NCBI GenBank assembly: GCA_002742765.1
Contig: DLUF01000098.1
Span: forward strand, 1-35,323
Source: Sulfurospirillum sp. UBA12182
Lineage (GTDB): Bacteria; Campylobacterota; Campylobacteria; Campylobacterales; Sulfurospirillaceae
DNA: 35,323 bases
Reading direction: 5' to 3'
Part shown: in pieces, positions 28,294 to 35,323 of the stretch
How positions within the stretch are numbered: position 1 is the stretch's first letter
Layout: each line of letters starts with the position of its first letter
Made by a program: the position numbers and the translations under genes
Notes under the pieces: model-generated
What the model saw: the letters and a program-made list of their open reading frames with translations, nothing else
What the model was told of the DNA's origin: nothing
Database searches by the model: none

Positions 28294-30918
28294 TTAACTA
28301 AGAGCCTTTAATTCATCTTCGATTTTTGCCATCTTTTCCTCTGCATCGTTTAGAGCTTTTTTATTTGTTTCTACTACTTCAGTAGGAGCATTTGCTACAA
28401 ATCTCTCATTTGAAAGCATACCACTTAGTTTTGCTATCTCTTTTTCTAATTTGAGTTTTTGTGCATTGAGTCGCTCGATGATTGGAGTGAGATCAACACC
28501 ACTAAGAGGGATAAAAACTTCTAGGTTATCACTTACATCTCTTACTGCATTTTCAAGTTTTTCGCTTATGAAATTTACTTCAGAGCTTTTGCCAAGAAGT
28601 TTGATAAAAGGTATAGCTTTGCTTAAGTCTCTATCTTCATTCAGTTTGATTGAAAGGCTCTCTATTTTACCAGGTATGTCTATCGTCGCTTTCGCTCTTC
28701 TTATACTTACGATTGACTCAATTACCAGTTCAAAAATTCTCTCAATCTCTTCATCTTTTTGTGTTTGGCTTGGATAGTTTTGAACCATGATAGACTCTAC
28801 ATTTTCAAGCTCTTTGTTACTAAGTGTTTGGTAAAGATACTCAGAGATAAATGGCATATAAGGGTGAAGTAGTTTCATAGCCTCTTTAAAGATACTTCCA
28901 AGCTCTTTTACGCTTGATTTCTCAGCTTTACTAAGCTCGATTCCCCAGTCACAAAACTCTCCCCATAAGAAACGATAAAGCGTCGTTGCCCCATCGTTAA
29001 AACGGTAGCTATCCATATACTCTCTCACCTCTTTTGTAGCTACTTTAAGGCGTGAGTACATGTAACGACCAAGGTCAGTTTTTATCGCTATCTTATCTAA
29101 GTCCTCAAAGCTCTTTTCGTTCATCAAAAGGTATTTTGAAGCATTGTAAAGTTTGTTTGTGAAGTTTCTCATCTGCTCAAGCTTTTCACCACTTAGTTTG
29201 ATGTCACGTCCCTGCACTGCTAGGACTGCTAGAGTAAAACGAAGTGTATCGGCACTGTACTCGTTGATAGTATCAAGAGGGTCTATAACGTTCCCTTTTG
29301 ATTTACTCATCTTTTGCCCATGTTCATCTTTTACAAGTGCATGTAAGTATATGTCTTTGAAAGGCAGTTCTTTAAATTCATGCTCGCCTTGAAACATCAT
29401 CCTTGCAACCCAGAAGAAAAGGATATCAAAACCAGTGATGAGAAGAGTGTTTGGATAAAAGTCTTTTAGGTCGCTTTCAAACCATTTTTCATTTTTATAA
29501 GCATCTTCATTGCCCCAACCAAGTGTTGAAAATGGCCAAAGTCCTGAGCTAAACCAAGTATCAAGTACATCTGGGTCTTGACGAACGTGTTTGCTACCAC
29601 ATTTTGGACATACTTCTTGAGTCTCTTCTTCACTCGCCCACTCATGGTTACAATCATCACAGTAAAACACTGGTATCTGGTGTCCCCACCAAAGCTGTCT
29701 TGAGATACACCAATCTCGCAAATCCTTCATCCAAGCATTAAACGAGTTTATCCAATGGCTTGGGTAAAACTCTGCTAAATGGTTGTTTACTTTTTCTATC
29801 GCGCCATCTGCTATCTCTTTTTTTACAAACCATTGTTTTGAGATATAAGGTTCAACTACATTTTTACAGCGATAACAGTGACCCACTTGATTCTCATAAT
29901 CTTCTACTTTTTCAACAAAACCCATCTCTTGAAGTTTTGCCATAACAGGTTCTCTTGCTTCAAGTCTCTCAAGCCCTTTAAACTCGCCACACTCAGAGTT
30001 TAAGATACCTGCTTCATCAAAGATAGTGATAAATTCTAAGTCGTGACGCTTTCCTACTTCATAATCATTCACATCGTGTGCTGGAGTTACTTTAACACAT
30101 CCTGTACCAAAGCTCATATCAACATGTTCATCGGTGATGATTTTAATTTTTCTTTCTATCAAAGGTAAGATGACATTTTTACCAACTAAGTGAGTATAAC
30201 GCTCATCATCAGGATGAACCATAACAGCAGTATCTCCAAAGTAAGTTTCAGGTCTTGTTGTTGCAACTACTAAGTATGCATCAGAGTTTTCGATAGGATA
30301 TTTTAAGTGATAAAGCTTTCCTTTGTTTTGTTCATATTCAACTTCTATGTCACTTAAAGCACCATCGTGAGTACACCAGTTAACCATGTAGTTACCACGA
30401 ACTATCATGCCCTCATTGTAAAGTTTGATAAAAGCTTTTTTAACGGAGTGTTTAAGCCCTTCATCCATCGTAAATCTCTCCCTTGACCATGCAGGAGAGA
30501 CTCCTAGCTTTCTCATCTGATTGACGATAGTTCCACCACTAAACTCTTTCCATTCCCAAACTTTTTCTAAGAACTTTTCACGTCCAAGTTCCTCTTTTTT
30601 GATGCCTTGTGCTAAGAGTTGTTTTTCTACAACATTTTGTGTAGCGATTCCAGCGTGATCAGTTCCTGGTTGCCAAAGTGTTTTAAACCCATCCATTCTT
30701 TTGTATCGAGTGATGATGTCTTGGAGAGTAAAAGTGAGTGCATGTCCTATATGAAGACTTCCTGTGACGTTTGGAGGAGGCATCATGATACAAAAGTTTT
30801 TTCCCTCTTTTTGTATCTTTTTATTTCCATCTATTTCAAAATAGCCTCGCTCTTCCCAGATTTTGTAATAACTTTCTTCTATATCTTTTGGAGTATAAAC
30901 TGTGCTTTTTTCACTCAT
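28294..30918 (-). CDS. valS: valyl-tRNA synthetase
   Basis: An 874-residue class I aminoacyl-tRNA synthetase charging tRNA-Val. It has the HIGH motif in P-P-N-V-T-G-S-L-H-I-G-H-A-L-T, a CP1 editing domain, a zinc-like C-x2-C pair (C-D-D-C and C-P-K-C), the K-M-S-K-S motif near residue 535, an anticodon-binding domain, and the C-terminal coiled coil typical of ValRS (about 805-874). Length is normal. An extended -10 promoter lies at 30951-30956 on the minus strand. It is the first gene of the unit with the DedA and LysE genes. Confidence 0.98.
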   Translation of the reverse strand: MSEKSTVYTPKDIEESYYKIWEERGYFEIDGNKKIQKEGKNFCIMMPPPNVTGSLHIGHALTFTLQDIITRYKRMDGFKTLWQPGTDHAGIATQNVVEKQLLAQGIKKEELGREKFLEKVWEWKEFSGGTIVNQMRKLGVSPAWSRERFTMDEGLKHSVKKAFIKLYNEGMIVRGNYMVNWCTHDGALSDIEVEYEQNKGKLYHLKYPIENSDAYLVVATTRPETYFGDTAVMVHPDDERYTHLVGKNVILPLIERKIKIITDEHVDMSFGTGCVKVTPAHDVNDYEVGKRHDLEFITIFDEAGILNSECGEFKGLERLEAREPVMAKLQEMGFVEKVEDYENQVGHCYRCKNVVEPYISKQWFVKKEIADGAIEKVNNHLAEFYPSHWINSFNAWMKDLRDWCISRQLWWGHQIPVFYCDDCNHEWASEEETQEVCPKCGSKHVRQDPDVLDTWFSSGLWPFSTLGWGNEDAYKNEKWFESDLKDFYPNTLLITGFDILFFWVARMMFQGEHEFKELPFKDIYLHALVKDEHGQKMSKSKGNVIDPLDTINEYSADTLRFTLAVLAVQGRDIKLSGEKLEQMRNFTNKLYNASKYLLMNEKSFEDLDKIAIKTDLGRYMYSRLKVATKEVREYMDSYRFNDGATTLYRFLWGEFCDWGIELSKAEKSSVKELGSIFKEAMKLLHPYMPFISEYLYQTLSNKELENVESIMVQNYPSQTQKDEEIERIFELVIESIVSIRRAKATIDIPGKIESLSIKLNEDRDLSKAIPFIKLLGKSSEVNFISEKLENAVRDVSDNLEVFIPLSGVDLTPIIERLNAQKLKLEKEIAKLSGMLSNERFVANAPTEVVETNKKALNDAEEKMAKIEDELKALS

Positions 30919-30950
30919 AATCTAGCGACCTTTATTTTTTTAGTTGCGCG

Positions 30951-30956
30951 ATTATA
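30951..30956 (-). promoter_or_regulatory. -10 box of valS
   Basis: The minus strand reads TTTGTATAATCG, a TATAAT about 33 bases before the valS ATG, with an AAAGG ribosome site in between. No clear -35. Confidence 0.6.
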
Positions 30957-30992
30957 CAAAAACTAGACTAATGAAAGGATTAAAAACTCTTC

Positions 30993-32216
30993 TTAAGCTT
31001 TAAATGTAGCGATACCCTTGCCAGTTGCTTTTGAGATATATAAGGCTTCATCAGCACGATTGAGTAAGCTTTCATAAGAGCAGTTTTCATGGCATTTTGT
31101 ATAGCCGATACTCAAAGAGAGCTTCAGTGAGATTTCTTTGTTTATAACGATTATCTCATTTACGAGTTTTTCTTCTAATCTGTGTAGTAGATATTGTGCT
31201 GCATTTTCATCTTTATCGTGTAAGTAGATTAAAAATTCATCTCCACCAAATCTTGCTAAAACATCAGAATTCCTGATTTGTTTTTGTAAAATCTGTGCTA
31301 TTTTAACGATAGCTTGATCACCAATTTGATGTCCATATGTATCGTTAATCTCTTTAAAATCATCTATATCTATAATGATAAAAAAGAGATGTTCATTTGT
31401 CCGTTGAAGAGTTTTGATAGTTTTTTCTAAGAGAATTTGAAAAGTGTTTCGATTGTAAAGACCTGTTAAAAAATCATATTTAGAGAGTTTTTCTACTTCT
31501 AAATATTTTTTTCTCAGACCCAATGCAAACAGTGTAGTGATGATACTTAAGACAACGCTAAATCCTAAACACCAAAATAAAGAGATAAAAAATGCTTCTT
31601 TGTATTTTTGGACTCCTTCTTGAAAAGTAGCTGTATCATAATCAACTCCTACAAAGCCTTCAAGCTTGCCTTGTTCATCATAAAAAGGGCTATGAGCAGA
31701 TAAAAAAGTTCCATAATTATCTGTCTCAAAACGCTCATTGATATAAGTTTTTCCCTGCTTTTGCACCTCAATCCACTCTTTATCTTCAAGATCTTCAGTT
31801 ATAACCTCTTCCATGATTTGAGTGCTTTCTAGTCTCGGGCGTCCTAGATTGAGTCTTTCATCACTCATGGTATCTAAGATATAGTAGATTTTTTCTCCTT
31901 CTTCTCTCATCGTGTAAACATAAAAGATTTTGGGATTTGCATTGTGAAATTTTACAAGAGGAGTTATGGCTTGTTTGTATGTTTGAGTGTTTATATCTTC
32001 TGGTTTTGTTAACTGTTTATGCAAGTTTGCATCAACTAGTGTGGCTAAAGTTGCGCTCAAATCGCCTATATGCATTCTAAAATCTTGAAAATAACTCTTT
32101 ACATGTAAAACATGGAGGATGTAAACAGGAGCAACACTAATCAAACAAGATATAACAAAAGTACAAAACCCTACAAAAAAAGGACGAAAAATGATGATTT
32201 TTTGGATTTTGTTCAT
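30993..32216 (-). CDS. membrane diguanylate cyclase with Cache-like sensor
   Basis: A 407-residue inner-membrane protein. TM1 (about 13-34), a periplasmic Cache-like sensor (about 40-200, with F-Y-V-Y-T-M and G-F-V-G-V-D-Y-D), TM2 (about 207-233), and a GGDEF domain with D-F-L-T-G-L-Y-N-R and an intact G-G-D-E-F near residue 325, preceded by R-N-S-D (RxxD inhibitory site). It should synthesise c-di-GMP under control of a small periplasmic ligand. It stands alone between valS and a divergent epimerase gene. It is the second intact cyclase in the window besides the LapD-like receptor. Confidence 0.94.
   Translation of the reverse strand: MNKIQKIIIFRPFFVGFCTFVISCLISVAPVYILHVLHVKSYFQDFRMHIGDLSATLATLVDANLHKQLTKPEDINTQTYKQAITPLVKFHNANPKIFYVYTMREEGEKIYYILDTMSDERLNLGRPRLESTQIMEEVITEDLEDKEWIEVQKQGKTYINERFETDNYGTFLSAHSPFYDEQGKLEGFVGVDYDTATFQEGVQKYKEAFFISLFWCLGFSVVLSIITTLFALGLRKKYLEVEKLSKYDFLTGLYNRNTFQILLEKTIKTLQRTNEHLFFIIIDIDDFKEINDTYGHQIGDQAIVKIAQILQKQIRNSDVLARFGGDEFLIYLHDKDENAAQYLLHRLEEKLVNEIIVINKEISLKLSLSIGYTKCHENCSYESLLNRADEALYISKATGKGIATFKA
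32098..32109. repeat. TTTACATGTAAA palindrome (in cyclase gene)
   Basis: Perfect copy encoding L-H-V-K just after TM1 of the cyclase. Confidence 0.8.
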
Positions 32217-32308
32217 TTATATATCTCTAAATTAAGCAAATTGTTATTAGAATGATATCTTATAGAGTTTAATAGAAACTTGAATTTTGGAAACTATATG
32301 GAGATTTT

Positions 32309-33163
32309 ATGAGAGTTGTTATATGTGGAGCTAGCAGTTTAGTTGGAACTCATTTAACAAAAAATCTTATTTCGCAAAAGCATGAGATAGTCAGAATTGG
32401 ACGGGAACATTTTAGAGATGTAAAATATCTAAAAAACTCACTTGAAGGTGCGCATGTCGTTATCAATCTTTGTGGAGAGTCTTTTTTTTGTAAATGGGAT
32501 GAACCCTATAAACACCAACTTTACGTAAGTAGGATTGAGACAACAAAAAAACTTATAAAAGCGATTAGCCAATGTGAGATTAAACCACATACTTATATAG
32601 CAGCTTCTAGTACAAATATCTACAAAGAAGAGCTAGTTCACAACGATAAATCACAAGATTTTGGTTCAAATTATCTAGCATTGCTAGTGAAAGAGTATGA
32701 AAGAGAGAGTAAAAAAGTAGAAGAGTTAGGTCTTCGTTGTGTGATTTTTAGGTATGGGTATATTTTGCATAAAACACATGGGATTTTAAAAATGATACAA
32801 AAAGCGTACTTTTGGAAGTTTGGTTTTTTGTTGGCAAAAGGTAAGCCTCTTATCGCATGGGTTGATATGGATGATGTTATAAATTCTTTGCTTTATACGA
32901 TCGAGCATAAAAGTATCAATGGTATTTATAATGTTGTCTCTTCAGAAGTAGTAAACATAAAAAAGTTTATGAAAATTTTAGGTAAAGTTATCAAAAAACC
33001 ATTGCTCTTCTCTATGCCTAATTTCTTTTTTAAGCTTTTATATGCTGAAGGTGGAGAAAATTTACTCAAAGGCTCTTTTGTGGTTTCAAAAAAACTACAA
33101 GAAGATGGTTTTATCATCAAAAATGAATCTCTTGAAGAGAGTTTAAAAAAAATCTACAAGTAA
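32309..33163 (+). CDS. TIGR01777-type NAD-dependent epimerase/dehydratase
   Basis: A 284-residue Rossmann-fold protein of the extended SDR class, nearest to the TIGR01777 (YfcH-like) group. It has the nucleotide-binding start V-V-I-C-G-A-S-S-L-V-G, I-N-L-C-G-E-S, and the family features L-R-C-V-I-F-R-Y-G-Y-I-L and A-W-V-D-M-D-D-V. The usual Tyr-x3-Lys dyad of SDR enzymes is not clearly present, as is common in this group. The substrate is unknown. It is a single gene with GGAG before the ATG; the next operon starts from its own promoter 80 bases on. Confidence 0.85.
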   Translation: MRVVICGASSLVGTHLTKNLISQKHEIVRIGREHFRDVKYLKNSLEGAHVVINLCGESFFCKWDEPYKHQLYVSRIETTKKLIKAISQCEIKPHTYIAASSTNIYKEELVHNDKSQDFGSNYLALLVKEYERESKKVEELGLRCVIFRYGYILHKTHGILKMIQKAYFWKFGFLLAKGKPLIAWVDMDDVINSLLYTIEHKSINGIYNVVSSEVVNIKKFMKILGKVIKKPLLFSMPNFFFKLLYAEGGENLLKGSFVVSKKLQEDGFIIKNESLEESLKKIYK

Positions 33164-33183
33164 TCTCAAAACACTTGCAATTT

Positions 33184-33226
33184 GAACATATGTTCGTTAT
33201 AATTACAAAAAAATGAACATATGTTT
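33184..33226. promoter_or_regulatory. promoter with twin ArsR/SmtB-like operators
   Basis: GAACATATGTTC (33184-33195) is a perfect 12-base palindrome. A second site, GAACATATGTTT (33215-33226), lies with its centre 31 bases away, about three helix turns. TATAAT (33198-33203) lies between them, so the predicted start near 33210 is just before the second site. TGAAC half-sites of this form are typical of ArsR/SmtB-family metal or redox repressors. A repressor bound to both sites would occlude the promoter. Confidence 0.75.
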
Positions 33227-33244
33227 AAAATAAGGCGAAAAAAA

Positions 33245-34099
33245 ATGAGAATTACAATCGCAAGTGGAAAAGGTGGAACAGGGAAAACTACTATCTCTAC
33301 AAATCTTTCTCATTATCTTTCTCGAAAAAGACAACTTGTCCTTGTTGATTTGGATGTAGAAGAACCAAATTCTGGTCTTTTTTTAGATAAAGAGATTTTT
33401 TATGAACAAGTTGCAAACAAAATGATTCCAGAATGGCAAAGTAAGAGTTGTATACTTTGTGGCGAGTGTGCTAAGGTTTGTAATTTTAATGCAATCTTAA
33501 AAATAGAAAAAGAAGTGTTGGTTTTTCCTGAGTTGTGTCATAGCTGCTATGCATGTAGTGAACTTTGTTTTACAAATTCACTTCCTATGAAACCTAAACA
33601 GATGGGAGAAATTACACATTATAAGTGTGGTACTTTTGATTTTATTGAAGGACGTTTAAGAGTTGGAGAAGAACAAGCAGTTCCTTTGATTTCACAATGT
33701 ATTGAGTATGTAGATGAATCTTTTGAAAAAAGTTTTTTAAGACTTTATGATGCCCCTCCTGGAACTTCTTGTCCAGTGATAGAAGCTTCTAAAAAAAGTG
33801 ATTTTGTCTTTTTAGTTACAGAACCTACTCCTTTTGGATTAAATGATTTGCGTTTAGCAGTCGAAACGATGAAGGTTTTAAAAAGAGATTTTGGTGTGAT
33901 TATCAATCGTTATGGGATAGGCGATAGAGGGGTTGAAGAGTATTGTGAAAAAGAGGGAATTGGTATAATTGCAAAAATTCCAAATGATAAAGCCATAGCA
34001 AAACTCTACTCAAATGGAGAACTTGTGTATGAAAAACACGAAGGATTTCGTCGTGAACTTGAAAAAATATCAAGTTTTATAGGAGAGATAGATGCGTGA
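33245..34099 (+). CDS. MinD/Mrp-like ATPase with inserted ferredoxin domain (ORP operon type, first)
   Basis: A 284-residue P-loop ATPase of the ParA/MinD/Mrp group. It has the deviant Walker A S-G-K-G-G-T-G-K-T-T (about 7-16) and an inserted 2[4Fe-4S] ferredoxin domain (about 60-105) with C-I-L-C-G-E-C-A-K-V-C and C-H-S-C-Y-A-C-S-E-L-C. The ATG at 33245 is chosen over an upstream in-frame ATG (33221) that lies inside the operator and has no ribosome site. Proteins of this kind occur in pairs with a small MTH1175-type protein in the Desulfovibrio ORP operon, where they are thought to help build a metal-sulfur cluster or to work in cell division. It overlaps the next gene by eight bases. Confidence 0.92.
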   Translation: MRITIASGKGGTGKTTISTNLSHYLSRKRQLVLVDLDVEEPNSGLFLDKEIFYEQVANKMIPEWQSKSCILCGECAKVCNFNAILKIEKEVLVFPELCHSCYACSELCFTNSLPMKPKQMGEITHYKCGTFDFIEGRLRVGEEQAVPLISQCIEYVDESFEKSFLRLYDAPPGTSCPVIEASKKSDFVFLVTEPTPFGLNDLRLAVETMKVLKRDFGVIINRYGIGDRGVEEYCEKEGIGIIAKIPNDKAIAKLYSNGELVYEKHEGFRRELEKISSFIGEIDA

Positions 34100-34964
34100 G
34101 ATAGTCGTTGTATCTGGTAAGGGCGGCACAGGCAAAACATCTCTAACTGCTTCTTTTGCTTATTTAGAAAAAGAGAATGCCGTTATCGCTGATTGTGATG
34201 TAGATGCTGCAAATATGCATCTTTTGCTCGAAGCAGATTTTGCAAAACAAGAGGACTTTTTTAGTGGAGAAGAGGCATTTATAGATGAGCAAAACTGTAT
34301 TAACTGTGGGATATGTGAGAGTACATGTAGATTTGATGCGATTAGCTTTGATGGGGATAAATATGTTGTAGACCCAATCTCTTGTGAGGGGTGTTGGTAC
34401 TGTTCTCGTGTTTGTCCTAGAGAAACTATAAAAATGAATACAAAAAAAGCTGGTGATTTTTATATCTCTAAAACAAAAGTTGGCTCAATCATGGCTCATG
34501 CAAAGCTTGGTTTTGGTGCAGAAAACTCTGGGAAACTTGTTGCTCATGTAAAAAATAGTGCAAAAAAACTAGCTTTAGAAAATGAGAAAAATTTTATAAT
34601 CGTAGATGGAAGTCCAGGTATCGGATGCCCTGTTGTTTCAAGCTTGAGTGGTGCTCATTTGGTAGTATTAGTTACTGAAGCTACGACTTCTGGACTACAT
34701 GATTTAAAAAGGGTACATCAAGTTGTAAAAACATTTGGGCTTAGAGCTGTTTGTATCATCAACAAATATGACTTGAACGAAGAGGTAACATCTTCAATCG
34801 AAACTTTTTTAGAAGAAGAAAAAATTAAACTAGTTGGGAAAATAGCATACGATGAAATGTTTACAAAAGCTTTAAGTGAAGGTAAGTGCATAGTACAGAG
34901 TGATTCAAGCTTATCTTATGAGATAAAAAATAGTTGGGAACTGATTAAAAAGGAGGTTATATGA
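34092..34964 (+). CDS. MinD/Mrp-like ATPase with inserted ferredoxin domain (second)
   Basis: A 290-residue paralogue of the preceding ATPase. Walker A S-G-K-G-G-T-G-K-T-S (about 7-16), A-D-C-D-V-D-A-A-N at the switch region, and the ferredoxin insert with C-I-N-C-G-I-C-E-S-T-C and C-E-G-C-W-Y-C-S-R-V-C-P. The P-loop lysines and the family D-G-S-P-G motif are present. The two ATPases probably form a heterodimer, since they are translated from overlapping frames. It overlaps the downstream NifX-type gene by four bases and has AAGGAGG before that gene. Confidence 0.92.
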   Translation: MREIVVVSGKGGTGKTSLTASFAYLEKENAVIADCDVDAANMHLLLEADFAKQEDFFSGEEAFIDEQNCINCGICESTCRFDAISFDGDKYVVDPISCEGCWYCSRVCPRETIKMNTKKAGDFYISKTKVGSIMAHAKLGFGAENSGKLVAHVKNSAKKLALENEKNFIIVDGSPGIGCPVVSSLSGAHLVVLVTEATTSGLHDLKRVHQVVKTFGLRAVCIINKYDLNEEVTSSIETFLEEEKIKLVGKIAYDEMFTKALSEGKCIVQSDSSLSYEIKNSWELIKKEVI

Positions 34965-35299
34965 AAGTAGTATTTAGTGCACAAGGTAATACTTGGCAAG
35001 ATAAAGTTGACCCAAGACTAGGACGTGCAGAGGGTTTTGTTGTATTTGATGAAGAGAGTAGGGCTTTAGAGTATATACAAAACACTGAAGGGATGAATGC
35101 TGGTCATGGAGCGGGTTTGAAAATGGCTCAACTGATGCTAGATTTAAAGGCTAATGTGATTATCACAGGTAATGGTCCTGGAGAAAAATCAAGTGAGATT
35201 TTTTCTAAATCAAATATAGAGATTTATACAGGGGCAGGTGAGATGAGTTTAAAAGATGCATACTATGCATACAAAGATGGTAAACTTACAAAACTATAA
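34961..35299 (+). CDS. NifX/MTH1175-family cluster-binding protein (ORP-like)
   Basis: A 112-residue protein of the dinitrogenase iron-molybdenum cofactor-binding family (NifX/NifB C-terminal/MTH1175). It shows D-P-R-L-G-R-A-E-G-F, G-H-G-A-G-L-K-M-A, the glycine turn I-T-G-N-G-P-G, and a terminal S-L-K-D-A-Y. Desulfovibrio orange protein is in this family and holds a Mo-Cu-S cluster, but no nitrogenase genes are seen here. It is the third gene of the operon behind the twin-operator promoter and starts by a four-base overlap (ATGA). There are no cysteines, as in several family members. Confidence 0.93.
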   Translation: MKVVFSAQGNTWQDKVDPRLGRAEGFVVFDEESRALEYIQNTEGMNAGHGAGLKMAQLMLDLKANVIITGNGPGEKSSEIFSKSNIEIYTGAGEMSLKDAYYAYKDGKLTKL

Positions 35300-35319
35300 C
35301 AAAAACAAGGATAAAAAAG

Positions 35320-35323
35320 ATGA
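35320..35323 (+). other. probable start of the next operon gene at the window edge
   Basis: ATG at 35320-35322 follows an AAGG element at 35307-35310 by a plausible distance, only 20 bases after the previous stop. The operon therefore probably continues, but nothing of the product can be seen. Confidence 0.35.

Noticed and set aside
33221-33244. Upstream in-frame ATG for the first MinD-like ATPase
   Set aside because: It lies inside the second palindromic operator, has no ribosome site, and adds a basic octapeptide not expected before M-R-I-T-I-A-S-G-K-G-G.

Overview
The window is AT-rich, tightly packed chromosomal DNA from a member of the Campylobacterota (Epsilonproteobacteria), probably a free-living or host-associated respiratory relative of Sulfurospirillum, Sulfurimonas or Arcobacter. 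Three things support this. The nitrite reductase operon has the Wolinella-type order nrfH-nrfA-nrfI-nrfJ, with a fused ResB/CcsA cytochrome c synthase. The run tgt / aroB-mscS-mtaB-FtsH-like resembles an order I recall from Helicobacter pylori. A BioV-like esterase is also present. The genus cannot be fixed from the sequence alone. No rRNA, tRNA, CRISPR array, transposase or prophage was seen.

Layout. 1-2215: 3' part of a giant secreted adhesin (cadherin-like and PA14 modules, RTX-type C-terminal secretion region). 6265-2246 (minus): TolC-like secretion channel, LapG-type periplasmic cysteine protease and LapD-type receptor with degenerate GGDEF and EAL domains. Together these look like a c-di-GMP-controlled adhesin-retention (Lap) system. 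9934-6313 (minus): OmpA-domain coiled-coil protein, tgt, and an orphan membrane-anchored TAXI-type binding protein. 9987-17513 (plus): TrkA-like protein, aroB, mscS, mtaB, an FtsH paralogue that has lost its zinc-protease motif, and a small BioV-like hydrolase, mostly overlapping. 19767-17518 (minus): CHASE-PAS-PAS-GGDEF cyclase. 19903-21049: TetR regulator and mogA behind a near-consensus promoter with a palindromic operator. 21354-26497: nrfHAIJ behind a Crp/Fnr-like box. 30918-26541 (minus): valS, a DedA protein, a LysE exporter and a small unknown protein. 32216-30993 (minus): a second GGDEF cyclase. 32309-33163: TIGR01777-type epimerase. 33245-end: two MinD-like ATPases with inserted ferredoxin domains and a NifX/MTH1175-type cluster-binding protein, behind a promoter flanked by two ArsR/SmtB-like palindromes. 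This last set resembles the Desulfovibrio orange-protein (ORP) operon and continues past the window edge.

How the parts connect. Two intact diguanylate cyclases could feed c-di-GMP to the LapD-like receptor, which would restrain LapG and keep the adhesin on the surface. NrfHA reduces nitrite to ammonium with quinol electrons, and NrfI supplies cytochrome c haem attachment, including the unusual CWTCK site.

The strongest unexplained signal is a palindrome, TTTACATGTAAA. Its 10-base core was found ten times by eye, far above chance, inside genes (often encoding L-H-V-K or T-C-K) and in intergenic hairpins. The best candidates for new biology are this motif, the protease-dead FtsH paralogue, and the ORP-like operon with its paired operators.
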